DNA of 64,000 nt from Dictyoglomus sp. NZ13-RE01 (GTDB lineage: Bacteria; Dictyoglomota; Dictyoglomia; Dictyoglomales; Dictyoglomaceae), in NCBI GenBank assembly GCA_002878375.1, contig NIRF01000001.1, forward strand, positions 171,931 to 235,930, read 5' to 3'. Shown one piece after another: positions 1 to 9,794 of the stretch. Position 1 is the first letter of the stretch; each line of letters begins with the position of its first letter. The notes beneath the pieces are model-generated. The model was not told where the DNA came from. It ran no database searches and saw only the letters and a program-made list of their open reading frames with translations. The position numbers were made by a program, and so were the translations under genes.

Positions 1-171
1 GCAAGAGTAAAGCTTAATTCAAATCTGGAAACAGAGATAAAGAATCTATTTGCAATAGGAGACGGTGCAGGTATAACAAGAGGCTTATCCCAAGCATCAG
101 CCTCAGGCATAATAGTTGGACAAGAAATCTTAAAGAGATTGTCCCTACCTATACCGCAATTTTCTTTTTAG
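1..171 (+). CDS. C-terminal end of an FAD-dependent dehydrogenase (partial)
   Basis: The first 56 codons are open from the window edge to a TAG at 169-171. They contain the motif FAIGDGAGITRGLSQASASG, which matches the C-terminal FAD-binding segment of the 'NAD(FAD)-utilizing dehydrogenase' family (COG2509-like); the GDGAG glycines there contact the cofactor. The substrate of this family is not well defined. The 5' part lies outside the window. The stop overlaps the stop of the opposing amidohydrolase by four bases (168-171), so the two genes converge without a visible terminator. Family assignment rests on this one motif. Confidence 0.75.
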   Translation, partial: ARVKLNSNLETEIKNLFAIGDGAGITRGLSQASASGIIVGQEILKRLSLPIPQFSF

Positions 172-1664
172 ATGTTTTTATAGACCAATTGACCTTTTGA
201 TATTACAGCAACGACTTTTATTTCAGAATAGAAATCCTTAGGACTTGTATTAAAAGGATCTTTATTGAGAAATACAATATCCGCATACTTTCCCTTTTCT
301 ATGCTTCCTTTTTCCTTCTCTGAGAAGGAAGCATAAGCCCCATTTATTGTAAACATCTCTATGGCGGAATTAATATCTAAAGATTCTGCTTCATTAGGAT
401 GATTTAATGCGGAGTGGATTCCTAAAATAGGATCCAAAGGAGTTATTGAACTATCTGAACCTCCACATAATTTAACTCCTTCTGAATATATGGACTTCAG
501 AGGCATTACCCTTTGAGCCCTTTCTTCACCTAAGTAATTCTCATAAAGCTTCCCCTTTCCACCCCAATAGTGAAGAAAACTTGGCTGAGTTGATATAACA
601 ACTCCCAATTCCTTTGCCAATTTAATATGTTCTTTTTTTGGAAACTCAAAATGCTCAATTCTATGTCTATGTTCTCTCGGATTTTCATTAATAACTTTTT
701 GATAGGCTTTCAATAAAAGATCTATTCCTCTCTCACCAACTGCATGAAAAGCTAATTGAAGTCCCTCATTATGGGCTGAACGAATAAAGTTCTCAAGATT
801 TTCTCTTTCCCAGTATAAGATTCCAGTAGTAGGCTCAATTAAATAAGGTTCATAAAAGGCTGCAGTCATACTACTTACTGAACCGTCAACAAGTAAACAG
901 CCTCCAATTCTTGGAAGATTTAATGATTTAACCTTAGAAATAGATGTAGTTTGGTAATAGATAATTATTTGAACTGGTAAATAGTGTTGAAGCCCCAATA
1001 ATAATTGGGGAGTATTTGGAGGAGAAGTATAACCACCTTCTAAGGCATGAATAGTGGTTATTCCTTTTTCAACTGCCTTTTTTGTTATCTTTATTATACC
1101 TTGTACTAATAGTGATACATCAATTTTCTGATATACTTTTCCAATAGCAATTTGATGATTTGTTCCTATTAATATATTATCTCCTTCTGTATCAACTTCG
1201 AGAAGTTTTTTAGCTAAGCTATTTATAATACTTGAATGGGAGTCCTTTCTAATAATTATTACAGGATGAGAAGGAAAATGTTTATCCAATTCCTCAATTG
1301 TAATATTCCTATTTTCTATTACTCTCTGAAAATCAAACTCCTTTGCTATTATCCATTCTTTTTCTGGTAAACTATCTCTAATAGCCTCTAAAGCTTTTAT
1401 TATTTCTTTAATCGATGTAAAATTGCTTAGATCAAGAGAAACTTCTGTAATAGCTGAATTTGCAAGATGTACGTGGGAATCTATAAAACCTGGTAAGCCA
1501 AAGTATTGAGAAAAATCTAATATATCAAAATTTTCGTTTATAGGAGGATCATGTAATCCAAGATCTACTATCTTACTTCCCTCAATTAGGACCCACTTTA
1601 CTATTTCCTTATTCTTGTTTTGAGTATAAATATTATTTCCAATAACTAATAATTTATTTTTCAT
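168..1664 (-). CDS. YtcJ-type metal-dependent amidohydrolase
   Basis: 498 residues. It is a cytoplasmic TIM-barrel hydrolase of the amidohydrolase superfamily, YtcJ/COG1574 branch (amidohydrolase_3). GFIDSHVHL at residues 59-67 supplies the first two metal-binding His (64, 66). A later HRHRIEHFEF segment supplies further metal His, and GGSDSS near residue 400 carries the catalytic Asp typical of the fold. The C-terminal small beta domain (YADIVFLNKDPF) is present, so the protein looks complete. The natural substrate cannot be read from sequence; relatives act on N-acyl or formamide compounds. It is divergently transcribed from the Fur-like gene. There is no Shine-Dalgarno, and an extended -10 lies six bases before the ATG. 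Confidence 0.88.
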   Translation of the reverse strand: MKNKLLVIGNNIYTQNKNKEIVKWVLIEGSKIVDLGLHDPPINENFDILDFSQYFGLPGFIDSHVHLANSAITEVSLDLSNFTSIKEIIKALEAIRDSLPEKEWIIAKEFDFQRVIENRNITIEELDKHFPSHPVIIIRKDSHSSIINSLAKKLLEVDTEGDNILIGTNHQIAIGKVYQKIDVSLLVQGIIKITKKAVEKGITTIHALEGGYTSPPNTPQLLLGLQHYLPVQIIIYYQTTSISKVKSLNLPRIGGCLLVDGSVSSMTAAFYEPYLIEPTTGILYWERENLENFIRSAHNEGLQLAFHAVGERGIDLLLKAYQKVINENPREHRHRIEHFEFPKKEHIKLAKELGVVISTQPSFLHYWGGKGKLYENYLGEERAQRVMPLKSIYSEGVKLCGGSDSSITPLDPILGIHSALNHPNEAESLDINSAIEMFTINGAYASFSEKEKGSIEKGKYADIVFLNKDPFNTSPKDFYSEIKVVAVISKGQLVYKNI

Positions 1665-1670
1665 GGTAAA

Positions 1671-1679
1671 ATTATATCA
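1671..1679 (-). promoter_or_regulatory. Extended -10 promoter of the amidohydrolase gene, probably giving a leaderless mRNA
   Basis: On the minus strand TGATATAAT (TG-N-TATAAT) is followed by exactly six bases and then the ATG at 1664. Transcription normally starts about seven bases after the -10, which would put the mRNA 5' end on the start codon. No purine-rich ribosome-binding site is present in the six bases. No good -35 is seen at the usual spacing, consistent with an extended -10. Confidence 0.6.
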
Positions 1680-1685
1680 TAAATT

Positions 1686-1714
1686 TTGACAAGACAAAAA
1701 ATTTAAATTAAACT
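1686..1714 (+). promoter_or_regulatory. Predicted promoter of the fur-GGDEF-kinase-miaB-mutSL operon
   Basis: A consensus -35 TTGACA (1686-1691) is followed after 17 bases by TAAACT (1709-1714), a four-of-six match to a -10 box. A strong Shine-Dalgarno AAAGGAG follows at 1722-1728. It lies in the 67-base divergent gap with the amidohydrolase gene and is the only promoter-like element at the head of the plus-strand run. Confidence 0.5.
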
Positions 1715-1734
1715 ATGTTTGAAAGGAGAAAATG

Positions 1735-2124
1735 ATGTTCAGGGAAACAAAACAGAGAAAAGTTATATTAGATATAATTAAAAATACAAAGGAACATCCA
1801 GATGCTTTGTGGGTATTCCAAAAAGCCCAGGAAATGGGCACAAAGATAAGCTTGGGCACCGTATACAGAACTTTAGAGCTTTTGGCAAAGGAAGGTAAGG
1901 CTAAAAAGTTTTATGATACCCATGCAGTGGCACGATACGATGGAGATGTTTCTCCACACCACCACTTAATATGTAAAGTTTGTGGGAAGATTATCGATTG
2001 GGAAAATAATGATTTAGATAAGATGATTTTAGAAATTGGTTCAAAAAGTAACTTTAAGGATATTTCTTATGAAGTAATAATATATGGTATTTGTCCAGAA
2101 TGCCAAAGGAGAAATCAAAAATGA
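1735..2124 (+). CDS. Fur/PerR-family metalloregulator
   Basis: Small winged-helix repressor of the Fur family. Residues 1-70 form the DNA-binding domain and the remainder the dimerisation/metal domain. The structural zinc site is complete: CKVC and CPEC supply two CxxC pairs. HHH just before the first pair matches the HxH regulatory-metal motif of PerR-like proteins, suggesting peroxide or iron sensing; Fur, Zur and PerR cannot be separated with certainty. Two in-frame ATGs occur (1732, 1735). The Shine-Dalgarno AAAGGAG ends three bases before the first and six before the second, so I chose 1735. It heads the operon, and its TGA overlaps the next gene's ATG (ATGA). Confidence 0.9.
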   Translation: MFRETKQRKVILDIIKNTKEHPDALWVFQKAQEMGTKISLGTVYRTLELLAKEGKAKKFYDTHAVARYDGDVSPHHHLICKVCGKIIDWENNDLDKMILEIGSKSNFKDISYEVIIYGICPECQRRNQK

Positions 2125-2780
2125 GTAAGAATAGTATTTTTATAATTTTATCTTTGTTATTACTTTTTATTTTGTTCTACAAAAGCTTTTGGCTTTCTAT
2201 AGTAGGTGTTGTAATATTGGGTATAATGAACTATCTATATTTTAGGAAACCAAAAGATTATCCATTGCTAAATAAAGACTTTATTTATGATCCTACCACC
2301 AATTTAGTCTCCGCTATATATTTTAGGCATCATTTAACTGAAGATTTCCAAAAGGCAAAAAGAAATAATAAGCCTTTATCAATCTTAGTATTTGATATAG
2401 ACCATTTCAAAGAAATAAACTTAAATTTAGGTTTTAGATTTGGCGATCTATTACTTTATGAGATCGCTCAAATTGTAACCTCCTGCTTGAGAACCTCTGA
2501 TGTTCTCTCTTATTTTGGTGGAGATGAATTTGGAGTAATCTTAGCAGATATTGATAAAGAGAATGCTGTTAAGGTAGGAGAAAGAATTAGAAATAGGCTT
2601 ACATCTTCCCCTCTAACTATATCTGTGGATGGAAGAGAAGAAAAAATTCATTTCACTATAAGTATGGGAGGGGCTACTTTAACTCCTGAAATGGAGACCC
2701 CTTTAGACCTTTTAGATAGAGCAAGACTTAATCTCGAAAAGGCAAGAAGACAGGGAGGAAACAACTTTATATTCGAATAA
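2121..2780 (+). CDS. Membrane-anchored diguanylate cyclase (GGDEF)
   Basis: 219 residues. Two closely spaced hydrophobic segments in residues 5-45 anchor a C-terminal GGDEF domain that makes cyclic di-GMP from two GTP. The active-site signature GGDEF is intact at about 133-137. RTSD at 124-127 stands five residues before it, the position of the inhibitory I-site (RxxD), so product inhibition is expected. The metal-binding DIDHFKEIN segment is present. There is no periplasmic sensor domain, only a short loop. I chose the ATG at 2121, which overlaps the Fur stop as ATGA and has AAAGGAGA about eight bases upstream; a longer TTG start at 2091 would run into fur. Confidence 0.9.
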   Translation: MSKNSIFIILSLLLLFILFYKSFWLSIVGVVILGIMNYLYFRKPKDYPLLNKDFIYDPTTNLVSAIYFRHHLTEDFQKAKRNNKPLSILVFDIDHFKEINLNLGFRFGDLLLYEIAQIVTSCLRTSDVLSYFGGDEFGVILADIDKENAVKVGERIRNRLTSSPLTISVDGREEKIHFTISMGGATLTPEMETPLDLLDRARLNLEKARRQGGNNFIFE

Positions 2781-4211
2781 ATGGAGTTAACATCCAAAGA
2801 CACCGTATTTCTCGTAGAAGAATTCAAAAACTATATAAATTATCTACCTCTAATTGCTGATTTAATTGCATCTGATATTTACCTATATCAACCAGCGGTA
2901 GATATATCCGCAGGTATATTAGTAGCAGAAGCAAGACCGCGTGTTGTGCCACCTCTTTCTATACGTCAAGAAATTGGTAAAATTGTCTATTTTGAAGAGG
3001 ACGAAGGATTAAGAGAGATATTTCAAAATAATAAGAGTACCTTTAAAAAGGCAGGAATTATGGTAGGAGGTTTTCCAGCAGAAGAAGAGATCATTGCACT
3101 AAAAAAGAGAACAAAAATTATAGGAGCAATAAAGATAATTCGTAATTTATTAATTCATAATGAATTTCCATATAATGTAAGGGCTTTCAAAGAATCTTCT
3201 TATTGGTTAATCAGATCTCTAATAAAAGGTGAGCTACAATGGAAAGAATATGTAGAGCCTATTAAGGAGCAGGAAAGTATTTTGATTTTAGATAGAGATG
3301 GAATTATATTATTTTCAAATCTACCTGGTATGAGGTTATTTAGAAGTTTAGGAGAAATAGGAAACATTTGGGGGAAGAAAATAAAAGATGAGTTTTTTCA
3401 AAAATATGTTGAGGAAAAAGGGAAAACGCTTTCTGCCTATGGAGAAGAGACTTACGAGGAAGTAGATGAGGAGAGAAGAATTTTTTATAAAAGAATTCTA
3501 CCAATAACAAGGGATGGGAAAAATCCTTGGAGGTATTACTATATAATAAAAGAAATAACAGAGATTAAAGAAAAAGAGAAGGAACTAAGGTTTAAATCTG
3601 TATTGTTAAAGGAGATACATCATAGAGTAAAAAATAATCTACAGACAATAGCAAGTCTTTTAAGATTACAAATGAGAAGATTAGACTCTGAGCCAGCCCG
3701 ATATATAATTCAGGAAAGCATAAATAGAATTAACAGTATTGCTTTAGTTCATGAATCTTTATCAAGGTTTGAAGAGGATAGAGTGAATATAATTGAAGTG
3801 GCGGAAAAACTTTTGCAAGCATTTAAACAAACCTATGCAGAACTTCCTTGCGAATTTCATTTTGTTAAAACAAGGAAAAACTTATTTTTATCATCTAAGT
3901 ACGCAACATCCGCCAGTTTGATAATAAATGAGCTTTTGCAAAATGCAGTAAAGCATGGATTAAATAAGGATAAGAATGTGTCTATAATCTTGAAAATTGA
4001 TGTAAATAATGATTATGTAACAATAGAGGTTGTAAATAAAGGAGAAAATTTATCAAACATAAGTACAGATACAAAAGGAAGCTTAGGATTACAATTAATA
4101 CAACTTTTAACAGAAGAGGAACTAAAAGGGAAATTGGATATAATAATATTAGATGATAAGTTTAGAGTTAAAGTAACATTTCCAAGAATAGAAGGAGAGG
4201 AAAATGGCTAA
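2781..4211 (+). CDS. PdtaS-like sensor histidine kinase (HisKA_2 type)
   Basis: 476 residues, soluble, with no membrane segment. Residues ~1-150 match the H_kinase_N domain found in PdtaS-like kinases (ILVAEARP motif). A PAS-like region (~165-265) follows, then a HisKA_2 phosphoacceptor helix with IHHRVKNNLQ, the phosphorylated His being 280 or 281. The HATPase domain has an N-box IINELLQNAVKHG. In relatives the partner is an ANTAR-type RNA-binding response regulator; none is next to this gene. The ATG directly follows the stop of the GGDEF gene with no spacer, so the two are co-transcribed. The gene overlaps miaB by eight bases. Confidence 0.88.
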   Translation: MELTSKDTVFLVEEFKNYINYLPLIADLIASDIYLYQPAVDISAGILVAEARPRVVPPLSIRQEIGKIVYFEEDEGLREIFQNNKSTFKKAGIMVGGFPAEEEIIALKKRTKIIGAIKIIRNLLIHNEFPYNVRAFKESSYWLIRSLIKGELQWKEYVEPIKEQESILILDRDGIILFSNLPGMRLFRSLGEIGNIWGKKIKDEFFQKYVEEKGKTLSAYGEETYEEVDEERRIFYKRILPITRDGKNPWRYYYIIKEITEIKEKEKELRFKSVLLKEIHHRVKNNLQTIASLLRLQMRRLDSEPARYIIQESINRINSIALVHESLSRFEEDRVNIIEVAEKLLQAFKQTYAELPCEFHFVKTRKNLFLSSKYATSASLIINELLQNAVKHGLNKDKNVSIILKIDVNNDYVTIEVVNKGENLSNISTDTKGSLGLQLIQLLTEEELKGKLDIIILDDKFRVKVTFPRIEGEENG

Positions 4212-5526
4212 GTATTATATATTAACTTATGGTTGTCAAATGAATAAGTCAGATTCAGAGAAATACGCAGGAGTATTTGAATCTATGGGGCATACACCTG
4301 CAGACTCCATAGAATCTGCGGATATTATTTTGTTAAATACATGTTCTGTTAGAAAAAAGGCAGAGGAAAAAGTAATTGGAAAGTTAGGAGAACTTAAAAA
4401 AATTAAAAAGAAAAATCCGAAGGTTATTATAGGTATTGCTGGATGCATGGCGCAAAGAGTAAAGGGTGAATTTATTGAGCAATTCCCATATGTAGATTTT
4501 ATCCTTGGAAGTTATGCCTATACTAAACTTCCTGATGTTATTAAAAAATTAGAGGAAGATAAAAGACCTCAGGTTGCAGTAGAAGAGGAACCAATTCCTC
4601 AAGATATACCATGGTCCATGATAAGAAGAGAATCTTCTTTTCAAGCCTGGATCCCTATAATCTATGGTTGCAATAATTTTTGCACCTATTGTATTGTTCC
4701 ATATCTTAGAGGTAGGGAAAAAAGCAGACCCTTAAACGATATTGTTGAAGAAGCAAAGAGCTTGGCAGATAAAGGAGTTGTTGAGATTACATTATTAGGA
4801 CAAAATGTAGATTCTTATGGAAAGGATCTTGGGAATGTAGATTTAGCGGATCTCTTACAAGAGTTAAGCAAGATAGATGGAATAAAAAGGATTAGGTTTT
4901 TAACCTCTCATCCAAGAGATATGAGCTTAAAGCTAATAAAAACAGTTGCAGAGTTAGATAAGGTCTGTAAGCATTTCCATATACCACTTCAAGCTGGATC
5001 AGACCGAATCTTACAAAGAATGAATAGAGGCTACACATATGAACAGTATAAAAAACTTATAGAGACTATAAGAGAATTTATTCCATCTGCAGCGTTTTCT
5101 ACCGATATTATTGTTGGATTTCCTGGAGAAGAGGAAGAAGACTTCCTAAAAACAAGAAAGGCTATAGAAGAACTTAGGTTTGATACTGTAAATCTTGCTA
5201 TTTACTCAAAAAGACCAGGCACTTTGGCAGAAAAATTTGAGGATTACGTACCCTTAGAGAAGAAAAAGGAGTGGTTTGAAGAAATTGAGAATCTCCAAAG
5301 AAAAATAATTTTAGAGAAAAATCAAAGCATGGTGGGAACTTCCGTAATTGTTCTTGCAGAATCTATAAATCCGAAAAATAAAGAGGAATTGATGGGAAGA
5401 AGTGAAGGGTATAAATTAGTATTCTTCAAAGGAGATAAAAATAAAATTGGAAAGTTCTTTAAAGTTAGAATAACTAAGGCAGGACTCTGGTCGTTAAAAG
5501 GAGAAGTTATAGAGGAGTTGATGTAA
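4204..5526 (+). CDS. miaB: tRNA-2-methylthio-N6-dimethylallyladenosine synthase
   Basis: 440 residues, full length for the family. It adds the 2-methylthio group to i6A37 of tRNAs reading UNN codons. The N-terminal UPF0004 domain has the three auxiliary-cluster cysteines (C11, C47, C81). The radical SAM triad CNNFCTYC supplies C156, C160 and C163. A C-terminal TRAM domain spans roughly residues 375-440. MiaA, which makes its i6A substrate, is encoded three genes downstream, so both steps of ms2i6A37 synthesis are in one operon. The Shine-Dalgarno GGAGAGG lies in the end of the kinase gene. Confidence 0.97.
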   Translation: MAKYYILTYGCQMNKSDSEKYAGVFESMGHTPADSIESADIILLNTCSVRKKAEEKVIGKLGELKKIKKKNPKVIIGIAGCMAQRVKGEFIEQFPYVDFILGSYAYTKLPDVIKKLEEDKRPQVAVEEEPIPQDIPWSMIRRESSFQAWIPIIYGCNNFCTYCIVPYLRGREKSRPLNDIVEEAKSLADKGVVEITLLGQNVDSYGKDLGNVDLADLLQELSKIDGIKRIRFLTSHPRDMSLKLIKTVAELDKVCKHFHIPLQAGSDRILQRMNRGYTYEQYKKLIETIREFIPSAAFSTDIIVGFPGEEEEDFLKTRKAIEELRFDTVNLAIYSKRPGTLAEKFEDYVPLEKKKEWFEEIENLQRKIILEKNQSMVGTSVIVLAESINPKNKEELMGRSEGYKLVFFKGDKNKIGKFFKVRITKAGLWSLKGEVIEELM

Positions 5527-5527
5527 G

Positions 5528-8095
5528 ATGGAAAACATGACTCCTCTTTATAGGCAATATAAATCTATAAAGAGCAAATTTCCAGACTCTATATTACTTT
5601 TTAGATTAGGCGATTTTTATGAAGCCTTTGAAGAAGATGCCAAAATTGTTGCACAAGAATTAGATATTACATTAACTTCTAAAGAGATAGGAAAAGGACA
5701 GAGAATTCCAATGGCTGGAGTTCCATACCATGCAGTAGACAGCTATTTGGCAAAATTGGTAAACAAAAAGTATAAGGTGGCAATATGTGAGCAAATGGAA
5801 GACCCATCAAAAGCCAAAGGTCTTGTAAAGAGAGAAGTCGTTAGAATTATAACTCCAGGAACAGTCTTAGAAGAGACCATTTTAGATGAGAAAACTAACA
5901 ATTATCTATCATGCTTATATAGTAAGAGTTCAAATAATATTGGTCTTTCCAGTATAGATATATCTACAGGAGAATTTATCTCAACTCAATGGATTGGAAA
6001 TGATGCAGAAGAAATTATACTTTCAGAGCTAATTAGATTAAAACCTAAAGAAATTATATTAAATATAGATTTTTCAGAATATCATTACCAATTTTTAGAA
6101 GAGATTAAAAAAAGCCTTGATCCTAAGATTGTTTTAATTTCTGAGGAGTATTTTACAAATGCACCAGAGAATAATATAGAAATTGACTTTGATTATGAAT
6201 TGGCTTTAAAAGCAACGTATGCAGTTTTAAATTACGTAAAAGATGTTATGTTTATAATACCAACCCATATAAAAAAAGTTACATATTATCAACCCCAACA
6301 GTACCTAATATTAGATAGCACAGCCATAAAACATTTGGAGCTTTTAGAAACTGTAAGAGAAGGACAAAGAAAGGGAAGTTTGCTATGGGTTTTGGACAAA
6401 ACAAAAACCTCAATGGGATCAAGACTTTTAAAGAAATGGATCCTTCAACCATTATTAAATATATCTCTCATTAAAGATAGACAATCCGCAATAAAGGAAT
6501 TTATAGAAAAAGAGAGTTTGAGAAGAGAGTTTGAAAATCTATTAGAATCCTTCCCTGATTTAGAAAGACTTAATTCAAGGATTAATTATAATACCGCATC
6601 ACCGAAAGAATTGATTTCATTAAAGCAAGCTTTATCCTATCTATCTCCCATAAGAAAACTCATGGAAAAATTAGAATCTAAAAGATTAGTTGAAATGAAA
6701 AATGAGCTTCCTAATTTAGAATTTCTATATGAATTATTAGATAAAGCTATTGTAGATTCACCACCCTCTACATTAAAAGAAGGGGGATATATTAAAGATG
6801 GATTCTCTAAAGAGCTTGATGAGATTAGAGAAATATTGAAAAATAGTCAGAAATGGCTCATAGATCTGGAAAATAGAGAAAGAATTAAAACAGGAATAAA
6901 GTCCCTTAAAATAGGTTATAACCAAGTCTTTGGTTATTATATTGAAGTCACAAAGCCAAACTTAAATTTAGTCCCTGATTATTATATAAGAAAACAAACC
7001 TTGACGAATGCTGAAAGATTTATAACTCCTGAACTAAAGGAGTTGGAGAATGAAATCTTAAGAGCTCAAGAAAATGTACAAAAACTTGAGGAGGAGATTT
7101 TCAATAATATAAGACAAGAGGTTATTAAATACTCGAATGATATTATGAAATTAGCACAAATAGTCGCGGAAATAGATGTATACATCTCATTAGCAAAATG
7201 TGCCTTAGAATATGAATATATATGTCCTCAAATAACTAACGATTATGACATTATAATTAAAAAGGGAAGACATCCAGTTATTGAAAGAATGTTACCGCCT
7301 GGTGCCTTTGTACCAAATGATACTTACTTAACAAAAGATAAATTTATTAATTTGATAACTGGACCAAACATGGCAGGAAAATCAACATACATAAGACAAA
7401 CCGCTCTAATTGTTATTATGGCTCAAATGGGCTCATTTATACCTGCAGAAGAAGCTAAAATAGGAGTTGTAGACAGAATATTTACGAGGATTGGAGCATG
7501 GGATGACATATCTTCTGGAGAAAGCACTTTCTTTGTAGAAATGAAGGAAGTAGGGAATATAATTAAGAATGCAAAAGAAAGAAGCCTAATAATTTTAGAT
7601 GAAGTAGGAAGAGGGACAAGTACCTATGATGGTATAAGTATTGCTTGGGCTGTCGTGGAGTATATTCATAATAAAATAAAAGCAAAGACCCTTTTCGCTA
7701 CTCACTATCATGAACTTACAGAACTTGAAAATGAACTAAAAGGATTAAAAAATTTAAGTGTTCTTGTACAGGAAAAGGGGAAAGAAGTCATCTTTTTACA
7801 TAAGATTATAGAAAAGCCAGCAGATAAAAGTTATGGTATCTATGTGGCTCAACTTGCTGAACTTCCCACAGAAATTATTGAAAAAGCATATAAAATTTTG
7901 GGACAATTAGAAAAGAAGAGGGAAGCAAGTAAAAAAGAGATAGAGCAATTGCCACTTTTTAGTCTTTATGAGAATAAAAGCGCCATAGAGAAAATTAGAA
8001 AGGAAATAGAGGAGCTTGACATAAACAGTCTTACTCCTCTTGATGCCCTTTTAAAACTAAATCAATGGAAAGAGATCCTGAAAAACAATGGGTAA
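5528..8095 (+). CDS. mutS: DNA mismatch repair protein MutS
   Basis: 855 residues, complete. Domain I carries the mismatch-probing motif F30-x-E32 in RLGDFYEAFEED, the hallmark of MutS1 rather than MutS2. The ATPase domain has Walker A GPNMAGKS at 612-619, STFFVEM, Walker B IILDEVGRGTST and the ATHYHEL signature. It binds mispairs and small loops as a dimer and recruits MutL, which is encoded immediately downstream with an eight-base overlap. The ATG lies one base after the miaB stop, with AGGAG inside the miaB end. Confidence 0.98.
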   Translation: MENMTPLYRQYKSIKSKFPDSILLFRLGDFYEAFEEDAKIVAQELDITLTSKEIGKGQRIPMAGVPYHAVDSYLAKLVNKKYKVAICEQMEDPSKAKGLVKREVVRIITPGTVLEETILDEKTNNYLSCLYSKSSNNIGLSSIDISTGEFISTQWIGNDAEEIILSELIRLKPKEIILNIDFSEYHYQFLEEIKKSLDPKIVLISEEYFTNAPENNIEIDFDYELALKATYAVLNYVKDVMFIIPTHIKKVTYYQPQQYLILDSTAIKHLELLETVREGQRKGSLLWVLDKTKTSMGSRLLKKWILQPLLNISLIKDRQSAIKEFIEKESLRREFENLLESFPDLERLNSRINYNTASPKELISLKQALSYLSPIRKLMEKLESKRLVEMKNELPNLEFLYELLDKAIVDSPPSTLKEGGYIKDGFSKELDEIREILKNSQKWLIDLENRERIKTGIKSLKIGYNQVFGYYIEVTKPNLNLVPDYYIRKQTLTNAERFITPELKELENEILRAQENVQKLEEEIFNNIRQEVIKYSNDIMKLAQIVAEIDVYISLAKCALEYEYICPQITNDYDIIIKKGRHPVIERMLPPGAFVPNDTYLTKDKFINLITGPNMAGKSTYIRQTALIVIMAQMGSFIPAEEAKIGVVDRIFTRIGAWDDISSGESTFFVEMKEVGNIIKNAKERSLIILDEVGRGTSTYDGISIAWAVVEYIHNKIKAKTLFATHYHELTELENELKGLKNLSVLVQEKGKEVIFLHKIIEKPADKSYGIYVAQLAELPTEIIEKAYKILGQLEKKREASKKEIEQLPLFSLYENKSAIEKIRKEIEELDINSLTPLDALLKLNQWKEILKNNG

Positions 8096-9794
8096 GATTC
8101 AAATTTTACCAGAAAATATAAGAAATAAGATTTCTGCAGGAGAAGTTGTAGAAAGACCAGTTTCTGTAGTAAAAGAACTGGTTGAAAATTCAATAGATGC
8201 AAAGGCAAAAAAGATAATAATAGAGGTAAATTCTGCAGGAGAAGAGTTAATTGCTGTTACAGACAATGGTGAGGGAATGACTGAGGATGATGCTATCCTT
8301 GCTATTAAACCTTTTGCTACAAGCAAGATAAAAACTGAAGAGGACTTAAATTATATAACTACCTTAGGTTTTAGAGGGGAAGCTCTTTCAAGCATTGCAA
8401 GTGTTTCAAAAATGGAACTTAGAACAAAAACAGAAAGTAGTCCTGGGGTATATCTTAGAATTGAGGGGGGAGAAATAAAAGATAGTAGACCATGGGAAGG
8501 AAAAGTAGGAACTTCTATTAGGGTTTATGACCTATTCTATAACGTTCCAGTAAGAAAGAAATTTCTTAAATCTCCCTTAACAGAGGGAAGATTAATACAG
8601 GAATTTATAGAAAGAATCTCTTTGGCTTATCCAGAAATATCTTTTCAGTTTTTTGATGATGGTAAAGAAAAGTTATTTACCTCAGGGAATAATAATGTAG
8701 AAGATGTTATTTTGGAAATATTTGGAAAAGAAGTTTTGGAGAATTTAATATTTTTTGAAAAAGAGGAAGGAAATTATAAAATTTATGGATATATATCAAA
8801 ACCAGGCAAACTTGTTGCAGTTAGAGCTCAAGATATTATATTTCTTAACAGAAGAATAATTAGAAATATTTCAATATCACAAGCCATAAAGAGTGGATAT
8901 AAACATAGATTAAGAGAAGATTTCTATCCCTTCTCCATAATAAATCTTTTCGTTCCATATGAAGAAGTAGACGTAAATGTTCATCCTACAAAAAGAGAGG
9001 TCAAATTCCATAATGAATCAAAAATAATGTCCTTTATATCAAGCTCTATACAAAATGCTTTAGAAAAATACGAAGAAAACTTAAGAAAAATTATTTTACC
9101 AAGTAAAGAAGTTAAGGAGGAAAAGGAAGAAATAAAGTTAGATTTCTCAAATAAATATGAAAGTCTGAGTCTTCCTCTTAAAGAATCAGCTACATATGTT
9201 GAAAAAACGCCTCATAGATTTTATTCATATTACGATATTAAAATTATTGGTCAAGCCTTCAATAATTACCTGATTTTGGAGTATAAAGATAAATTATTGA
9301 TCATGGATCAACATGCAGCCCATGAGAGAATTCAATATGAGAATCTCAAAAAGCAAAAGAACACTATAAAAGGAAATGAAATCCTGTTTCCACTAATTAT
9401 TAAAATCTCACAGATGGAAAAAAAGCTCTTAGAAGAAAAGAAAGAAGTTTTAGAAAAATTTGCCTTTTATTGGGAAGAATTCGGAAAAGATCATATAAGG
9501 ATTATAAGTCTTCCCAAAGAGATCTCTAAATTGGACAATTACTCCATTGAGATGTTTTTTAGAGAATTAATAGAAGATTTGGGAGAGAAAAATTTGGAAG
9601 AGATGGAGGATAAATTAATAAAAACTATAGCCTGTCATAGTGCAATTAGAAGCGGTGAAATATTAATTGATGAAGAAATTTATGCTTTAATTAAAACTAT
9701 TGTTGAAGAGAAAATACCCCTTGCTTGTCCTCATGGAAGACCAATAATTTGGGAAATAAGTAAAGAAGAATTAGAAAAAAAGTTTCATCGATGA
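8088..9794 (+). CDS. mutL: DNA mismatch repair protein MutL with endonuclease motif
   Basis: 568 residues. The N-terminal GHKL ATPase has ENSIDA, DNGEGM and GFRGEAL. The C-terminal dimerisation domain carries the complete metal-dependent nicking motif DQHA-x2-E-x4-E (D407-E418), ACHSAIRSG and CPHGRP. This MutL should therefore nick DNA itself, as in bacteria lacking MutH. A Lys/Glu-rich linker (about residues 330-380) joins the halves. It overlaps mutS by eight and miaA by four bases, pointing to translational coupling. Confidence 0.97.
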   Translation: MGKIQILPENIRNKISAGEVVERPVSVVKELVENSIDAKAKKIIIEVNSAGEELIAVTDNGEGMTEDDAILAIKPFATSKIKTEEDLNYITTLGFRGEALSSIASVSKMELRTKTESSPGVYLRIEGGEIKDSRPWEGKVGTSIRVYDLFYNVPVRKKFLKSPLTEGRLIQEFIERISLAYPEISFQFFDDGKEKLFTSGNNNVEDVILEIFGKEVLENLIFFEKEEGNYKIYGYISKPGKLVAVRAQDIIFLNRRIIRNISISQAIKSGYKHRLREDFYPFSIINLFVPYEEVDVNVHPTKREVKFHNESKIMSFISSSIQNALEKYEENLRKIILPSKEVKEEKEEIKLDFSNKYESLSLPLKESATYVEKTPHRFYSYYDIKIIGQAFNNYLILEYKDKLLIMDQHAAHERIQYENLKKQKNTIKGNEILFPLIIKISQMEKKLLEEKKEVLEKFAFYWEEFGKDHIRIISLPKEISKLDNYSIEMFFRELIEDLGEKNLEEMEDKLIKTIACHSAIRSGEILIDEEIYALIKTIVEEKIPLACPHGRPIIWEISKEELEKKFHR

